The notes under the pieces are model-generated. The model saw only the letters and a program-made list of their open reading frames with translations. It was not told where the DNA came from and made no database searches. Of a stretch of DNA of 64,000 nucleotides, positions 11,824 to 21,580 are shown piece after piece; the stretch's first letter is position 1; every line of letters starts with the position of its first letter. The position numbers were made by a program, and so were the translations under genes. Location: positions 387,501 to 451,500 of the forward strand of contig NC_041786.1 in NCBI RefSeq assembly GCF_900090045.1, in the 5' to 3' direction. Source of the stretch: Plasmodium malariae (lineage: Eukaryota > Apicomplexa > Aconoidasida > Haemosporida > Plasmodiidae).

Positions 11824-12996
11824 TATATGTACATATTTATAGGGTGTAAAAAATCAGAATGAATTTGGTAATGTAAAACGGCGATGCTACATATAAGATA
11901 CTTTAAATTATGGGCACGCTGGAAGTGTTCATATTTTCTCTTTTCAGATAGAGAGTGAAATAGTTCATGTTGAGGAAAAATTGGTAAACTTTTTTTTTTT
12001 TCCATTTTTAAACATAAAAACTCTTAAAAGGTGTGTAGCAGTTCTACGAATAAACAAAAAGTATCTCACTATAATTTTTCAAAACATGTTAAAAACGATG
12101 AAGCCATGAACATATAACACGGAACCATCATATATATTCGTTAATCTTAATAATTCATTTTAATCGAAATTATATTCACGTATCATAAATCTTTCTCATC
12201 ATTTTTTTTTCATAAAAGGGGAAACTATTAAATACACAAATGTGTGCATTAGTGTATTGATAATTTTATACATATAAGGATTCATGAATGTGTATATATA
12301 AACACACATCTACGCTAATAAAAAAAAAAAAAAAAAAAAAAAAACTATGAACAAGTGCAGGTATATAAAACCTGAATGTTTTCAAATTTCATTATCGTAC
12401 TATAATAAGCAAAATAACATAAAATGACAAAGAGGGGAGGCGTAATACGAAATGTATACTACATAATTTTATTTTTAAAGTCTAAACCAAATAAAGGAAC
12501 GCACTGAACAACTTTTAAGTTATTCTTACATATTACAAAATTTACATATGCTATATTTATATACGCTTATGTTAATATTGTTATATACAAGGAAAAGCTA
12601 ACATGTAATGCGAAAACTGTTGAGCCGATAGTATCATGAAGCATAAAAAAAGCAAAACGACCAAATATTTAAGTAAATGTATTCCCTCTTTCTAATTTAA
12701 AAAGAAAATTTTTGCTTGAGTACAAAGCATTTTTAAAATATTCTTTTAAGCGTTTATTTATGTATCCTTTTTTTTATATATCTATATATTAATTTATCTA
12801 TTTATTTATTCTTTTATATATATGTTTATTTATCTCTTTATCTGTTTATTTATATATTTATGTATCTATTTATTTATCTGCTCATTCATTTATTCATTTT
12901 TTTATATCTCTTGTGTGGGCGAAGGCAGAAGGGAACGACTTAATTTAAGAAAAACTATTAAGTAACTATTTCTTTCTTTAATAGTTTGCTAAAGCA
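10478..12996. other. Divergent intergenic region TOP3 / WDR92 homologue
   Basis: Presumably holds both promoters. Contains long T and A runs (10491-10520, 10861-10885, 11784-11806, 12318-12343), a 14-bp repeat block (about 11140-11270, unit CATAAATTAAACTG with drift) and a pyrimidine-rich TTTAT-type stretch (12750-12905). No gene seen. Confidence 0.6.
11140..11270. repeat. Degenerate 14-bp tandem repeat
   Basis: Successive copies of CATAAATTAAACTG and the related form GAATAAATTGAACT. Confidence 0.75.
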
Positions 12997-15652
12997 ATGC
13001 ACATACAAAATAAACCACAAATAATTGAACATATAAATTATTCATTGGATAATACTATATACGATGTGAAATGGGTTGATGGAAAATCAAACATCATTGC
13101 TGTTGGAGAATTATTAGATAAAAAGGGATACATAAATATTTATAATTTAAATAAGGGGAATTTTACGTGTATTTCTAATAATCGAACAGATAAAGGAATA
13201 AAAACTATTTGTCCTTTTTATTCTCATTCGGGAAGCTACACTATTGCTTGTGGTTGGAAATGGGCATCAAAAAAAAAAAAAAAAAGCAAAAGAAGAATAA
13301 AAAGAAGGAAAAAAAAAAAAAAAAAAAAACGAAGGAAAATATATTAAGGCAAAATATAATTCTCAGTTAATTCGCCTTAGTTATTTTTCCTATAAAATTA
13401 CTATTTATACATTTTCTTATTTTTTGTATTTTATCCTTTTTTTAATTTTTCTTCAAAAATCTGCAGGCTCATTTGACGGTAGCATATTGTTATATGATAT
13501 CAACAATTTGTCTGAGCCATATTATAGCATAAAAAAACATAGCAAGTTAATAAATAAAATAGACTGCAAAAGTTACAAAAATAATAATATTATCGTAAGT
13601 GCAAGCAGGGATGGATCGGTTAAAATTTTTGACATAAGGACAAACCATGAAGTAAAAGGAGGAAAAAAAGGGGAATGCATAGGCACACAAAAACATACGT
13701 GTTTGTGTTTTTATTTTTATTTTTGTTGTTATTTTTGTATTTTTTTTTCTTTTTCGGTTTTTCTGTTACCCACATATATACGCGCAAATGTGCACTATAT
13801 ACATTGTACACATATATATACCTAATACATATGCTTGTACATCAATCCTATACACATTACAATTTTGGTATCCTTATTGTTTGTTCTTCATTTTTTTTCA
13901 TATTATACGAAGGTTGTCAGTTTAGAGCCCCCAAAAAACTCAGACTATATGCCTGACTGCTGGTGTGTTGCAACAGGTTATATAATACTTGCAAAATATA
14001 TAAACGTACACACAAATATATATATATATATACTTACATGATGAAAATGATCATATGTTATCTTTACCCCCTTTTTATCTCAGGAAATAACTACATTGAA
14101 GAAAATTCGTATTGTGAGACTGGACAGGAAAACTTGAATATATGCGCAGGATATGACAATGGGGATATTAAATTTTTTGACATAAAAATGATGTTAATTG
14201 AGCACGAGGTATTAAGAAAAGAGTTGAAGTTTGTATATGCCAATATTTCCGTATATTCCTTAACGCACACGTGCGCGTGCATACATGTATATGTATATAT
14301 GTGTACATGTATGTATGTGCGTATATATGCAATTATTTAAGTATGTATATATTTACAAATGATTTATATATGAACCCCCTCATCCTCTAGAGACTATTCC
14401 TGTTCAACAAATATTTCATCGTGCTGTCCTTTGTCGTAGTATATGTTTCCTGAACGAATAACAGACAGCACAAAAAGTACAAACAACGTTCCTATGATTT
14501 ATGTTTTTTAAATACTACTTTTCCTTTTCAAGGCTAATGTTAACAATGGAGTTTGTTCTATAAATTACGACAGAAAAGACACCAAACGAAATAAATTAAT
14601 TTGCTCAACGCTAGAAGGGAATATTTACATTTTCAACTTAGATGTCTACAGCGAAGATTCCGGGTTTGCATATAGCAAGGACCAAATAATATCAGGTATA
14701 TTTATAGTATGCGAGGAATAGGAATGAATAGGTTTTATATTAACTGATAAGTAGGCAGATTAACTAATAAGTAAACAGCTCGGCTAATAAGTAGGCAACT
14801 TAACCGATATGAACGATGGTAAATCAAAGTTTTGTCTTTAAAATTTTACATTTGGGGATGAAATACTATGACAAAGACATGCTAAAAGAAAAAAATATAT
14901 GCTCAAAAAATAAAACCTACAAATAAAATTATTGAAAAAATATATTAACTTAAAAAATATTTTTTTTTCCCATTTTAAAAGGAACTTGCTGGGGTACTCC
15001 ATTTTTGCCGCAGAACCGGGACATTTTTGCAACATTAGGGGGAGACGGAAATGTTAACAAGAAAAAAAAAAAGAAAAAAATTAGAAAATAAAAAAGAGAT
15101 GAAAAATAAAAAATAAAATAAAATAAAATGAGAAGTAAATTAAAATAAAATAAAATAAAATGAGAAGTAAATTAAAATAAAAAAAAATAAAATGAGAACC
15201 AAATCAAAATAAAAATATTAAGTAGAATGAGAATGGAAAAATAAAGGAGACACCGAAAAGAACGTATACGATAGTACGAATTTCATTCCATAAAAAATTC
15301 CCAAAATTTAAGGGACATTTGGGATATTCGAAAAATGAAATGTTTAGGAGCAGTGTTTTATATTCACATTACAATTACACCTCTGTTCTCCTAATTTTAG
15401 TTTTTTTTTTTTTTTTTTTTCTAGCTAATTCTGTATAAATATATAAACCCGGAAAAAAATTATGTATTTGATGAATTGAAAGGATGCAAAAGGGGAATAA
15501 TTGGAGAATTAGAAAAGTTAAATTACCAGAACGTTTCTACTCAACCAATAATTTCATTTGATTGGAATAAAGACAAGTTAGGTCTTTGTGTTTTTGCTTC
15601 CTTAGATCAAACAATTAGGATTTACATAATAACGAAGCTAAATTTGTACTAA
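12997..15652 (+). CDS. WDR92: WDR92 / DNAAF10 (Monad) homologue, WD-repeat dynein assembly factor, 7 exons
   Basis: Predicted seven-bladed WD40 propeller. WDR92/DNAAF10 works with the R2TP/prefoldin-like co-chaperone to preassemble axonemal dynein in the cytoplasm and is restricted largely to ciliated organisms. Exons by splice consensus and phase: 12997-13252, 13467-13651, 13913-13976, 14084-14208, 14533-14695, 14982-15052, 15425-15652. All phases close, giving 363 residues, close to the roughly 357 of the animal protein. Diagnostic segments are KPQIIEHI at the N-terminus, SASRDGSVKIFD, DCWCVATG, CAGYDNGDIKFFD, NNGVCSINYDRKD, LICSTLEGNIYIF, FLPQNRDIFATLGG, and a C-terminus with STQPIISFDW, LGLCVFASLDQT and ITKLN. 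Exon 1 ends at the weak donor GTTGGA just before a poly-A stretch; intron 6 holds a TAAAA-type repeat. It converges with the gene at 16091. The family call is strong; function in the parasite is inference. Confidence 0.9.
15060..15240. repeat. Short AT repeats in intron 6 of the WDR92 homologue
   Basis: AAATAAAATAAAATGAGAAG-type copies of about 35 bp, imperfect, inside the intron between exons 6 and 7. Confidence 0.7.
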
Positions 15653-15734
15653 TTTTGTTTTGGAAAATTAAAAATGAAAGTTAAAAATTATATAACAAAA
15701 TTTGTTCAAAAGGATGAAGAAGAGGAAGAAGAAA

Positions 15735-15784
<50 letters not shown>

Positions 15785-16090
15785 CGAACATTCAAAATTC
15801 ATGATACATAAAAATCATGTTTCTTTTTTCTTTTTTTTTTTTTTTTTTTTTTTTATGTTGTTTTCAAAAGCCACTCTTAAACAAATGTATATACATGCAC
15901 ATGAAGAGGTACATGTATATAATATATGTCCGCACATAAGTGCTTAAAAATACATGTACACACGCACATAAAGTACTTATGCTCTTTTCCTGTGTACCAT
16001 GCGTGTGTTTTTATGTATGCACACACACCCTCCTCTCATCATACTAAAAAAAAAAAATTCGAATTGTATACACATCGATTAATAATATAC
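15653..16090. other. Convergent intergenic region
   Basis: Poly-A (about 15732-15751), (TA)n (15752-15781) and poly-T (about 15832-15854) followed by a low-complexity stretch. It may contain a further minus-strand exon of the next gene: an acceptor-like T-run followed by AG occurs near 16045 on the minus strand. Confidence 0.5.
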
Positions 16091-16630
16091 TTACATTTTC
16101 AGGAAATATTCTGTTATTTTTTTTTGGATAAATTTATCATCATTTAAGCTAAGAATATAGAAACGCAAATTCAATAAATTTTCATGAAGAGCTTCATGCT
16201 TTATCGTCTCATTTAAGTAGTTATAATTCATAAAATTTAAAAGAACATCAATACTGTTTATTAGCAAATTTTTGTCAAATTGTATATTATTATTACAGTT
16301 ATTGTTGAAGCCTAATAATGGGTCATCCTTCTTGTTTTGTTTATATATATTAAATGAGTTGTCATTAGGATAAAAATTGTCGCAGTAGTTTGTTTCTTTA
16401 CTGTTCTGATAAGTACTGTCTAGTACATTGTTAGACTGATTGCAGTTTATTTGATTACTGCTGATCTGGTTGCTGCTTACCCGACTGAAATTAACATGAT
16501 CAACGTTATATTCTGTTAAGTAATTTGAAAAGAAGTTGGAGTCAAAATTTGGCGTATCTTCGAAAAGTTTTCTCTTTTTTTTTTCATTTCCATCAGCATT
16601 TTCTTCATATATTATTGTATTCCTATTCAT
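16091..16630 (-). CDS. Asn-rich hypothetical protein, possibly incomplete at the 3' end
   Basis: Not recognised. 179 residues from ATG 16630. A basic patch KKKRK near residue 19 could be a nuclear localisation signal. The middle is low-complexity Asn/Ser/Gln with tandem SSNQI motifs around residues 52-62. The last 60 residues look like a helical domain: LLINSIDVLLNFMNY followed by ETIKHEALHENLLNLRFYIL and a final EYFLK. The stop codon overlaps a perfect splice donor: the bases just before it read AAAAT then GTAAGT (16094-16089). Either the protein ends at Met179 or it is spliced to an exon at lower coordinates. It lies between the convergent WDR92 homologue and a decamer repeat array that starts only about 18 bp upstream of its start codon. 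Confidence 0.7.
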   Translation of the reverse strand: MNRNTIIYEENADGNEKKKRKLFEDTPNFDSNFFSNYLTEYNVDHVNFSRVSSNQISSNQINCNQSNNVLDSTYQNSKETNYCDNFYPNDNSFNIYKQNKKDDPLLGFNNNCNNNIQFDKNLLINSIDVLLNFMNYNYLNETIKHEALHENLLNLRFYILSLNDDKFIQKKITEYFLKM

Positions 16631-16647
16631 TCTTCCAAGGTAATATT

Positions 16648-17018
16648 GTTTCGTTTTATTTTGTTTTGCTTTATTTTATTTCGCTTTGTTCTGTATTGTT
16701 TTATTTTATTTCGCTTTGTTCTGTATTGCTTTATTTTATTTCGCTTTGTTCTGTATTGCTTTATTTTATTTCGCTTTGTTCTGTATTGCTTTATTTTATT
16801 TCGCTTTGTTCTGTATTGCTTTATTTTATTTCGCTTTGTTCTGTATTGCTTTATTCAATTTCGCTTTGTTCTGCTTTGCTTTATTCAATTTCGCTTTGTT
16901 CTGTTTTGCTTTATTCAATTTCGCTTTGTTCTGTATTGCTTTATTCTATTTCGCTTTATTGCATTTCGCTTTATTGCATTTCGCTTTATTCTGCTTTGTT
17001 TAATTCTATGTTGTTTTA
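16648..17018. repeat. 30-bp minisatellite made of three decamers
   Basis: Unit TCGCTTTGTT + CTGTATTGCT + TTATTTTATT repeated about twelve times, later copies drifting to TTATTCAATT and TTTCGCTTTATTGCA. All three forward frames are open, which creates spurious Phe/Leu/Cys-rich reading frames. It sits directly upstream of the minus-strand gene ending at 16630, in its presumed 5' region. Confidence 0.96.
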
Positions 17019-17239
17019 TTTTTTCCCCTCCAATTTAATTTTTACTTAAATTATACCAATTTATGGGAAACTTGTTATTAGAAATTTATTGCCTGTCACA
17101 ATTTGCATGAATTGTTAATAAAAGAGATTAAACGAATTCTTCGTTCACTTTGAATGCATTTTCACTGTTACCTTTGTTTAATAAACGTTTGTCAGTATGT
17201 GTATATTTTTGTATATATATACTTTGTATGTATATACCT

Positions 17240-17395
17240 TTAAACGTATATACCTTTGAATGTATATGCCTTTGGCTGTATATACCTTTGGCCGTATATA
17301 TCTTTGGCCGTATATACCTTTGGCCTTATATACCTTTGGCCGTATATACCTTTGGCCGTATATACCTTTGCATGTACATACCTTTGTATGTATAT
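17240..17395. repeat. 16-bp minisatellite
   Basis: Unit CTTTGGCCGTATATAC, about nine copies, with earlier and later variants carrying CTTTAAACG, CTTTGAATG and CTTTGTATG. Confidence 0.92.
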
Positions 17396-17540
17396 AATTT
17401 TTTCACATATTATATGTATATGTAAAATTATCTGTATACTTTAGCACTATTTCAATTATTCCTTTTTTAACAGTACCAATAAAAATGAATTATAATGTTA
17501 TGCATAAAAGAGCTCCTAAATTTATTAATTTTAGAACACA

Positions 17541-17650
17541 ATCGCAATCAATCGCAATCAATCGCAGTCAATCGCAGTCAATCGCAGTCAATCGCAGTCA
17601 ATCGCAGTCAATCGCAGTCAATCGCAGTCAATCGCAGTCAATCGCATTTA
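17541..17650. repeat. 10-bp minisatellite
   Basis: Eleven in-register copies of ATCGCAGTCA. The first two read ATCGCAATCA and the last ATCGCATTTA. Confidence 0.96.
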
Positions 17651-18914
17651 ATCAAAGTCAATAACTTTTCAGTGATATGTTCACACAGGCACGCACACAC
17701 ACGTTTCTTCCTATTTTTCATAAAAGCGAATTATTCTCTTTTCAATGTTTACTTTTGTATGATTTTTTCTTTTTATTTTTTATAAGTCTTTTCTTTTGCA
17801 TAATTATTTTTACAAAACTTATCTTTTTTTATCTTTATCTTTTTATATATATTTTTACAAGCCTTACCTTTTGTTTATATATTTTTACAAGTCTTGCTCT
17901 TTTTTACATTTTTTATTATCATTTTACTTTTTTTTTCTTTTTTTTTTTTTTAAATTATTACATATTCAAACGCTATTCATTTTGTGTTTACTATATGCGA
18001 TGATTGGTTTTTTTTTGTTATGGCTAATATATTATTCAAATAAATATGCACATAAGTATATTCGCGCACATAAACGTATGTCCAAATTTTATCACTTGAA
18101 CAGTTACTGATATACGATCTCTTTTTGTTTCTCCATTTTTACAAATAGCTAACAAAAATTAGGTTTTCCCCAAAATACGGTTAAAAGATGAGAAAATTTA
18201 ACGTATACCACTTTTCACATGGGTAAAAAAAGACATAAAGGTAAAAAAAAAAAAAATATTAAAGGAACATCAAAAAATATTGAAATGCATAAATACAAAA
18301 TTTAACGTACGAATAAAAACAAAAGACGCTGTTCTTTTGATTGGTTAATCCATTCATTCATTTTTTTTTTTTTTTTTCCTTTTTTTACTTAAAAGGACTA
18401 ATATCTTTTTTTCATCTAATAAAAGAAAAAAAATATATATACTTCGCTAAGCAGAAAAAAAAATATTTTAATTTCGAAAGAATACTATTATGTTAGTAAG
18501 TAGGGTTAAAATATTTAAGTAGCAAGAAAAAAGGGTATACAATTCATTACATCCGTTTTTAAACAATTTCAAGGAAAAAGGGAATAGAGGGTGTTATTTA
18601 AAATATATGCATAATTGTGTGAATGTATATGCGACTGAATACCCCCTTTTTAAAAAAATAAAACAACAGTCCAGTTCTTGTACCACTTCCGCCAAAGTTT
18701 TTATCTATGTGCTTAATTATTATGTTCGTCGTATTTTCTTAAATGAATTATACTCTTTTTAATTTCATATATTCACTATAACTTAAACGCATTTTTGCAA
18801 ATAAATTAAGGTGAAGATTGACATTTTTTAATTTTTTTCCCTTGTACAAAGTAAAATGTTAGAGTGTAGATTTAAAGTCATACGCACATTAGAAAAATAA
18901 GGGACGAAGCATTT

Positions 18915-19025
18915 TTTATTCATTTTTTATTCATTTTTTATTCATTTTTTATTCATTTTTTATTTATTTTTTATGTATTTTTTATTTATTTTTTATTTAT
19001 TTTTTATTTATTTTTTATTCGTTTT
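18915..19025. repeat. 12-bp T-rich minisatellite
   Basis: Unit ATTCATTTTTT repeated with a drift to ATTTATTTTTT, about eight to nine copies. Confidence 0.85.
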
Positions 19026-19349
19026 TTTTTCTTTTTTAACTAATAAATTTCATTCCTCCTACAAAAACAAAAAAGTTGTATGTCGTAAGCATTCCGTGTT
19101 TAATCCTACAGTATGTTCAATTGTGTACATGCAAATATATGCGCGATCTCTCATCAGCTCAATCAGCGTGTATACATATAGACACCTCTGCAATGTTATG
19201 AAAATAAAGGACTTTCTTATTTCTCAAGCGTTCACAATTTATACATTAAAAGAGGGGGAAAAAAATAAAATAAGAATTTATAATTCCCCCGTTATTTTTA
19301 CTATTAAATGGGTATTTTGCAATTACAAACAACTAACAAGGAAGCTAAG

Positions 19350-19384
<35 letters not shown>

Positions 19385-19953
19385 ATACACCGTATACACA
19401 CATCCATACGTACAATATAAAACCTCTGACAAAAAGATACATACACAAGTTATAGGACAGAAAAAAAAAAAAAAAAAAAAGGCTCTTATTTAAGCAACTG
19501 TACTTCAAAAAAAAAAAAAAAAATAATAAAATGGAAAAACATGTAAACGCCAAATACCTTGAACTACTGCCAACTATCAAAAAAAAAGTCGAATTTTACT
19601 GTTTTCGAGTCGGCACTTATAACACTCTAAATATTCAAAGAAAAAACAAAAAAAGACAAAAAAAAAAAAAAAAAAAACAGAAAAATTAGAAAAATTAGAA
19701 AAGAATAAATAAAAAACTTACAATAAAAATAATTTTACAACATATGAAAAATACAAAAATATTTTTCCAAAAAACATAGTAAATATTTCAATAGTTTTAA
19801 ATTGAACGCTGTGCAAATTATGTATATGCAAGTATCACTCCCTGTACACTGGTATACGTAAATATATGTATATACGCACAAACGTAGACGAGCGTGGTAC
19901 GTAGCACCTTGCACTTTTTTAATTTTCCTACACGTCCTTACGAAACTTTCAAA

Positions 19954-21246
19954 ATGAAATTATCAATACTAGCTGCAGTAACGTCACTATTTTTCATAAG
20001 AGAAATTGTGAATGAAGGAATAAGTATGATTGAATATGTATGCGATTTTCATTTCAATCCTTTAACTAGTGTTAATCCATCATTAAAGGAAGGAGAAGAT
20101 AAGTTTGAACAAATCGGATGTACAGTAAACAACCCTAGCTTATCAGACATCGTTGCATTAATTTGTCCAAAGAAAAAAGAGTCTCGATATTCGAAGGTTG
20201 AAATTGTTCCTTCTACATGTTTTTCTACTCACCTATATTCTCCTTACGATTCTGAGAAAGATGCAAAAGATTTTAAAAAACTAGATGTTGAAAAAATATT
20301 AACTGTAAACAAAACTTTTGATGATTTCGAATTAAGAACATTAGTTATTCCACATAGTTATAAAAAGAATAAGACTATTTATTGTAGATGTGATAACAGA
20401 GAAACAGAAAATGGAATTGGATCAAATGAAAAAGAGAAAGGAAAAGTAGGATTAGTAAAAATTATTTTAAACCAAAAAGATGAAAATCCAAGGGGTGTAG
20501 ATATTACTGGATCTAACGAATTTTCACAGGATGGTATAACAGGAACAGACTATAATAGAGAAATTCAAATAAAAGAAAATGAAGTTATTCATTTAAAATA
20601 TACTGGTTTTAAGAATACATATGAAGATCAATGTGATAATTTAATGAATATCAAATTTGGTTTTATTTCAGAATATTTTTTTTCTCTTAGAATGCCTACT
20701 GTTTTTTTGAGCCCAATTAATTGCACATTAACATTTGAAACAAATAGTTCTACTTATAAAATTGTTCTTAAATCAGAAAAAACAGGAACTATTGATGGTT
20801 GTGATTTTACTAAACCTAAAGGTGAAGGCATGTATTTAAATGGTTTCAACCTGAACGATATAACTGATGAAGAAATTTGTTCTGTCCATATAAAATCAGG
20901 TAAAAAGAATCTTGCTGCTGGTTTTAGGTGTCCTTATAAATTAACTCCTACTTATTGTTTTAGACATGTTTTATATGAAAAAACAATTAATGGAGAAAAA
21001 AAATTTGAAACGTTTTTGTTAGATGATGTATTAGAAACAATTGATGTAGAATACTACGCCAATTTAAAACTAAGAGCTTTTGTCGTTGGATTTCCAACTA
21101 GACCAGAGAAAAATAAAGTTATAAGGTGCATTTGTGAAAATGCTGGCAAAAAAGGAATCATGGAATTGACAATTGACTCTGCTAGTACGAGTTTTGTTAG
21201 TTTAGTTTTAGTATTACTTGTTGTTGCATTCCTATATTTGAATTAA
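19954..21246 (+). CDS. P47: 6-cysteine protein P47, gamete surface
   Basis: GPI-anchored s48/45-domain protein of the female gamete/ookinete surface. In rodent parasites it acts in fertilisation; in P. falciparum it helps the ookinete escape mosquito immunity. 430 residues. ATG 19954 opens a signal peptide (KLSILAAVTSLFF). Three domains are visible by cysteine pattern. Domain 1 has six Cys (YVCDF, IGCTV, LICPK, STCFS, then CRC). Domain 2 has two (DQCDN, INCTL). Domain 3 has six (DGCDF, EICSV, FRCPY, TYCFR, then CIC). The C-terminus is Ser/Ala/Thr followed by a hydrophobic tail (SLVLVLLVVAFLYL), a GPI-attachment signal. Upstream in-frame codons lack an ATG (a GTG occurs at 19894). Its paralogue P48/45 follows 3.2 kb downstream on the same strand. 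Assigned P47 rather than P48/45 because the downstream gene is the closer P48/45 match. Confidence 0.93.
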   Translation: MKLSILAAVTSLFFIREIVNEGISMIEYVCDFHFNPLTSVNPSLKEGEDKFEQIGCTVNNPSLSDIVALICPKKKESRYSKVEIVPSTCFSTHLYSPYDSEKDAKDFKKLDVEKILTVNKTFDDFELRTLVIPHSYKKNKTIYCRCDNRETENGIGSNEKEKGKVGLVKIILNQKDENPRGVDITGSNEFSQDGITGTDYNREIQIKENEVIHLKYTGFKNTYEDQCDNLMNIKFGFISEYFFSLRMPTVFLSPINCTLTFETNSSTYKIVLKSEKTGTIDGCDFTKPKGEGMYLNGFNLNDITDEEICSVHIKSGKKNLAAGFRCPYKLTPTYCFRHVLYEKTINGEKKFETFLLDDVLETIDVEYYANLKLRAFVVGFPTRPEKNKVIRCICENAGKKGIMELTIDSASTSFVSLVLVLLVVAFLYLN

Positions 21247-21319
21247 TTTGCCCAAGGAAGAGAAGTACCATTCTCACTCTAGAGTTGCACTAATGAAGAG
21301 TGTGCACTTACGGAAATAC

Positions 21320-21580
21320 TGATGTGTTTACACATATATATCTATATATATATATATATCTAAGTATATATATCTATGTATATATATATATATGTATATA
21401 TATCTATGTATATATATATATATCTATGTATATATATATATATGTATATATATCTATGTATATATATCTAAGTATATAAATATCTATGTATATATATCTA
21501 AGTATATAAATATCTATGTATATATATCTATGTATATATATTTATGTATATATATATGATTATATATCTATGTACATGTT
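21320..21580. repeat. TATATATCTATG-type AT minisatellite
   Basis: Interleaved TATATATCTATGTA and TATATATCTAAGTA motifs directly downstream of P47. Period is variable, so it is better called cryptic simple sequence. Confidence 0.85.

Larger units (their letters stand above)
17019..19953. other. Intergenic region between the 16091 gene and P47
   Basis: Contains three minisatellites (listed separately), T-rich sequence, and poly-A runs (about 19350-19383, 19461-19480, 19508-19522, 19659-19677). The P47 promoter presumably lies in the last kilobase. An open stretch at about 19030-19340 (+) has fairly balanced composition but no clear start or splice signals; I do not call it a gene. Confidence 0.55.

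Noticed and set aside
15660..16050. Small plus-strand ORF frames between the convergent genes
   Set aside because: Low-complexity poly-K/F/Y with no start context or splice pairs.
16525..17049. Plus-strand open frames of 105-174 codons, rich in Phe/Leu/Cys
   Set aside because: They run through the 30-bp repeat, whose period keeps all frames open, and overlap the start of a real minus-strand gene.
17541..17650. Possible CRISPR-like repeats
   Set aside because: Copies are adjacent with no spacers; they are ordinary tandem repeats, as are all other arrays here.
19894..19953. In-frame N-terminal extension of P47 from GTG 19894
   Set aside because: Eukaryotic genes do not normally start at GTG, and ATG 19954 directly precedes a good signal peptide.
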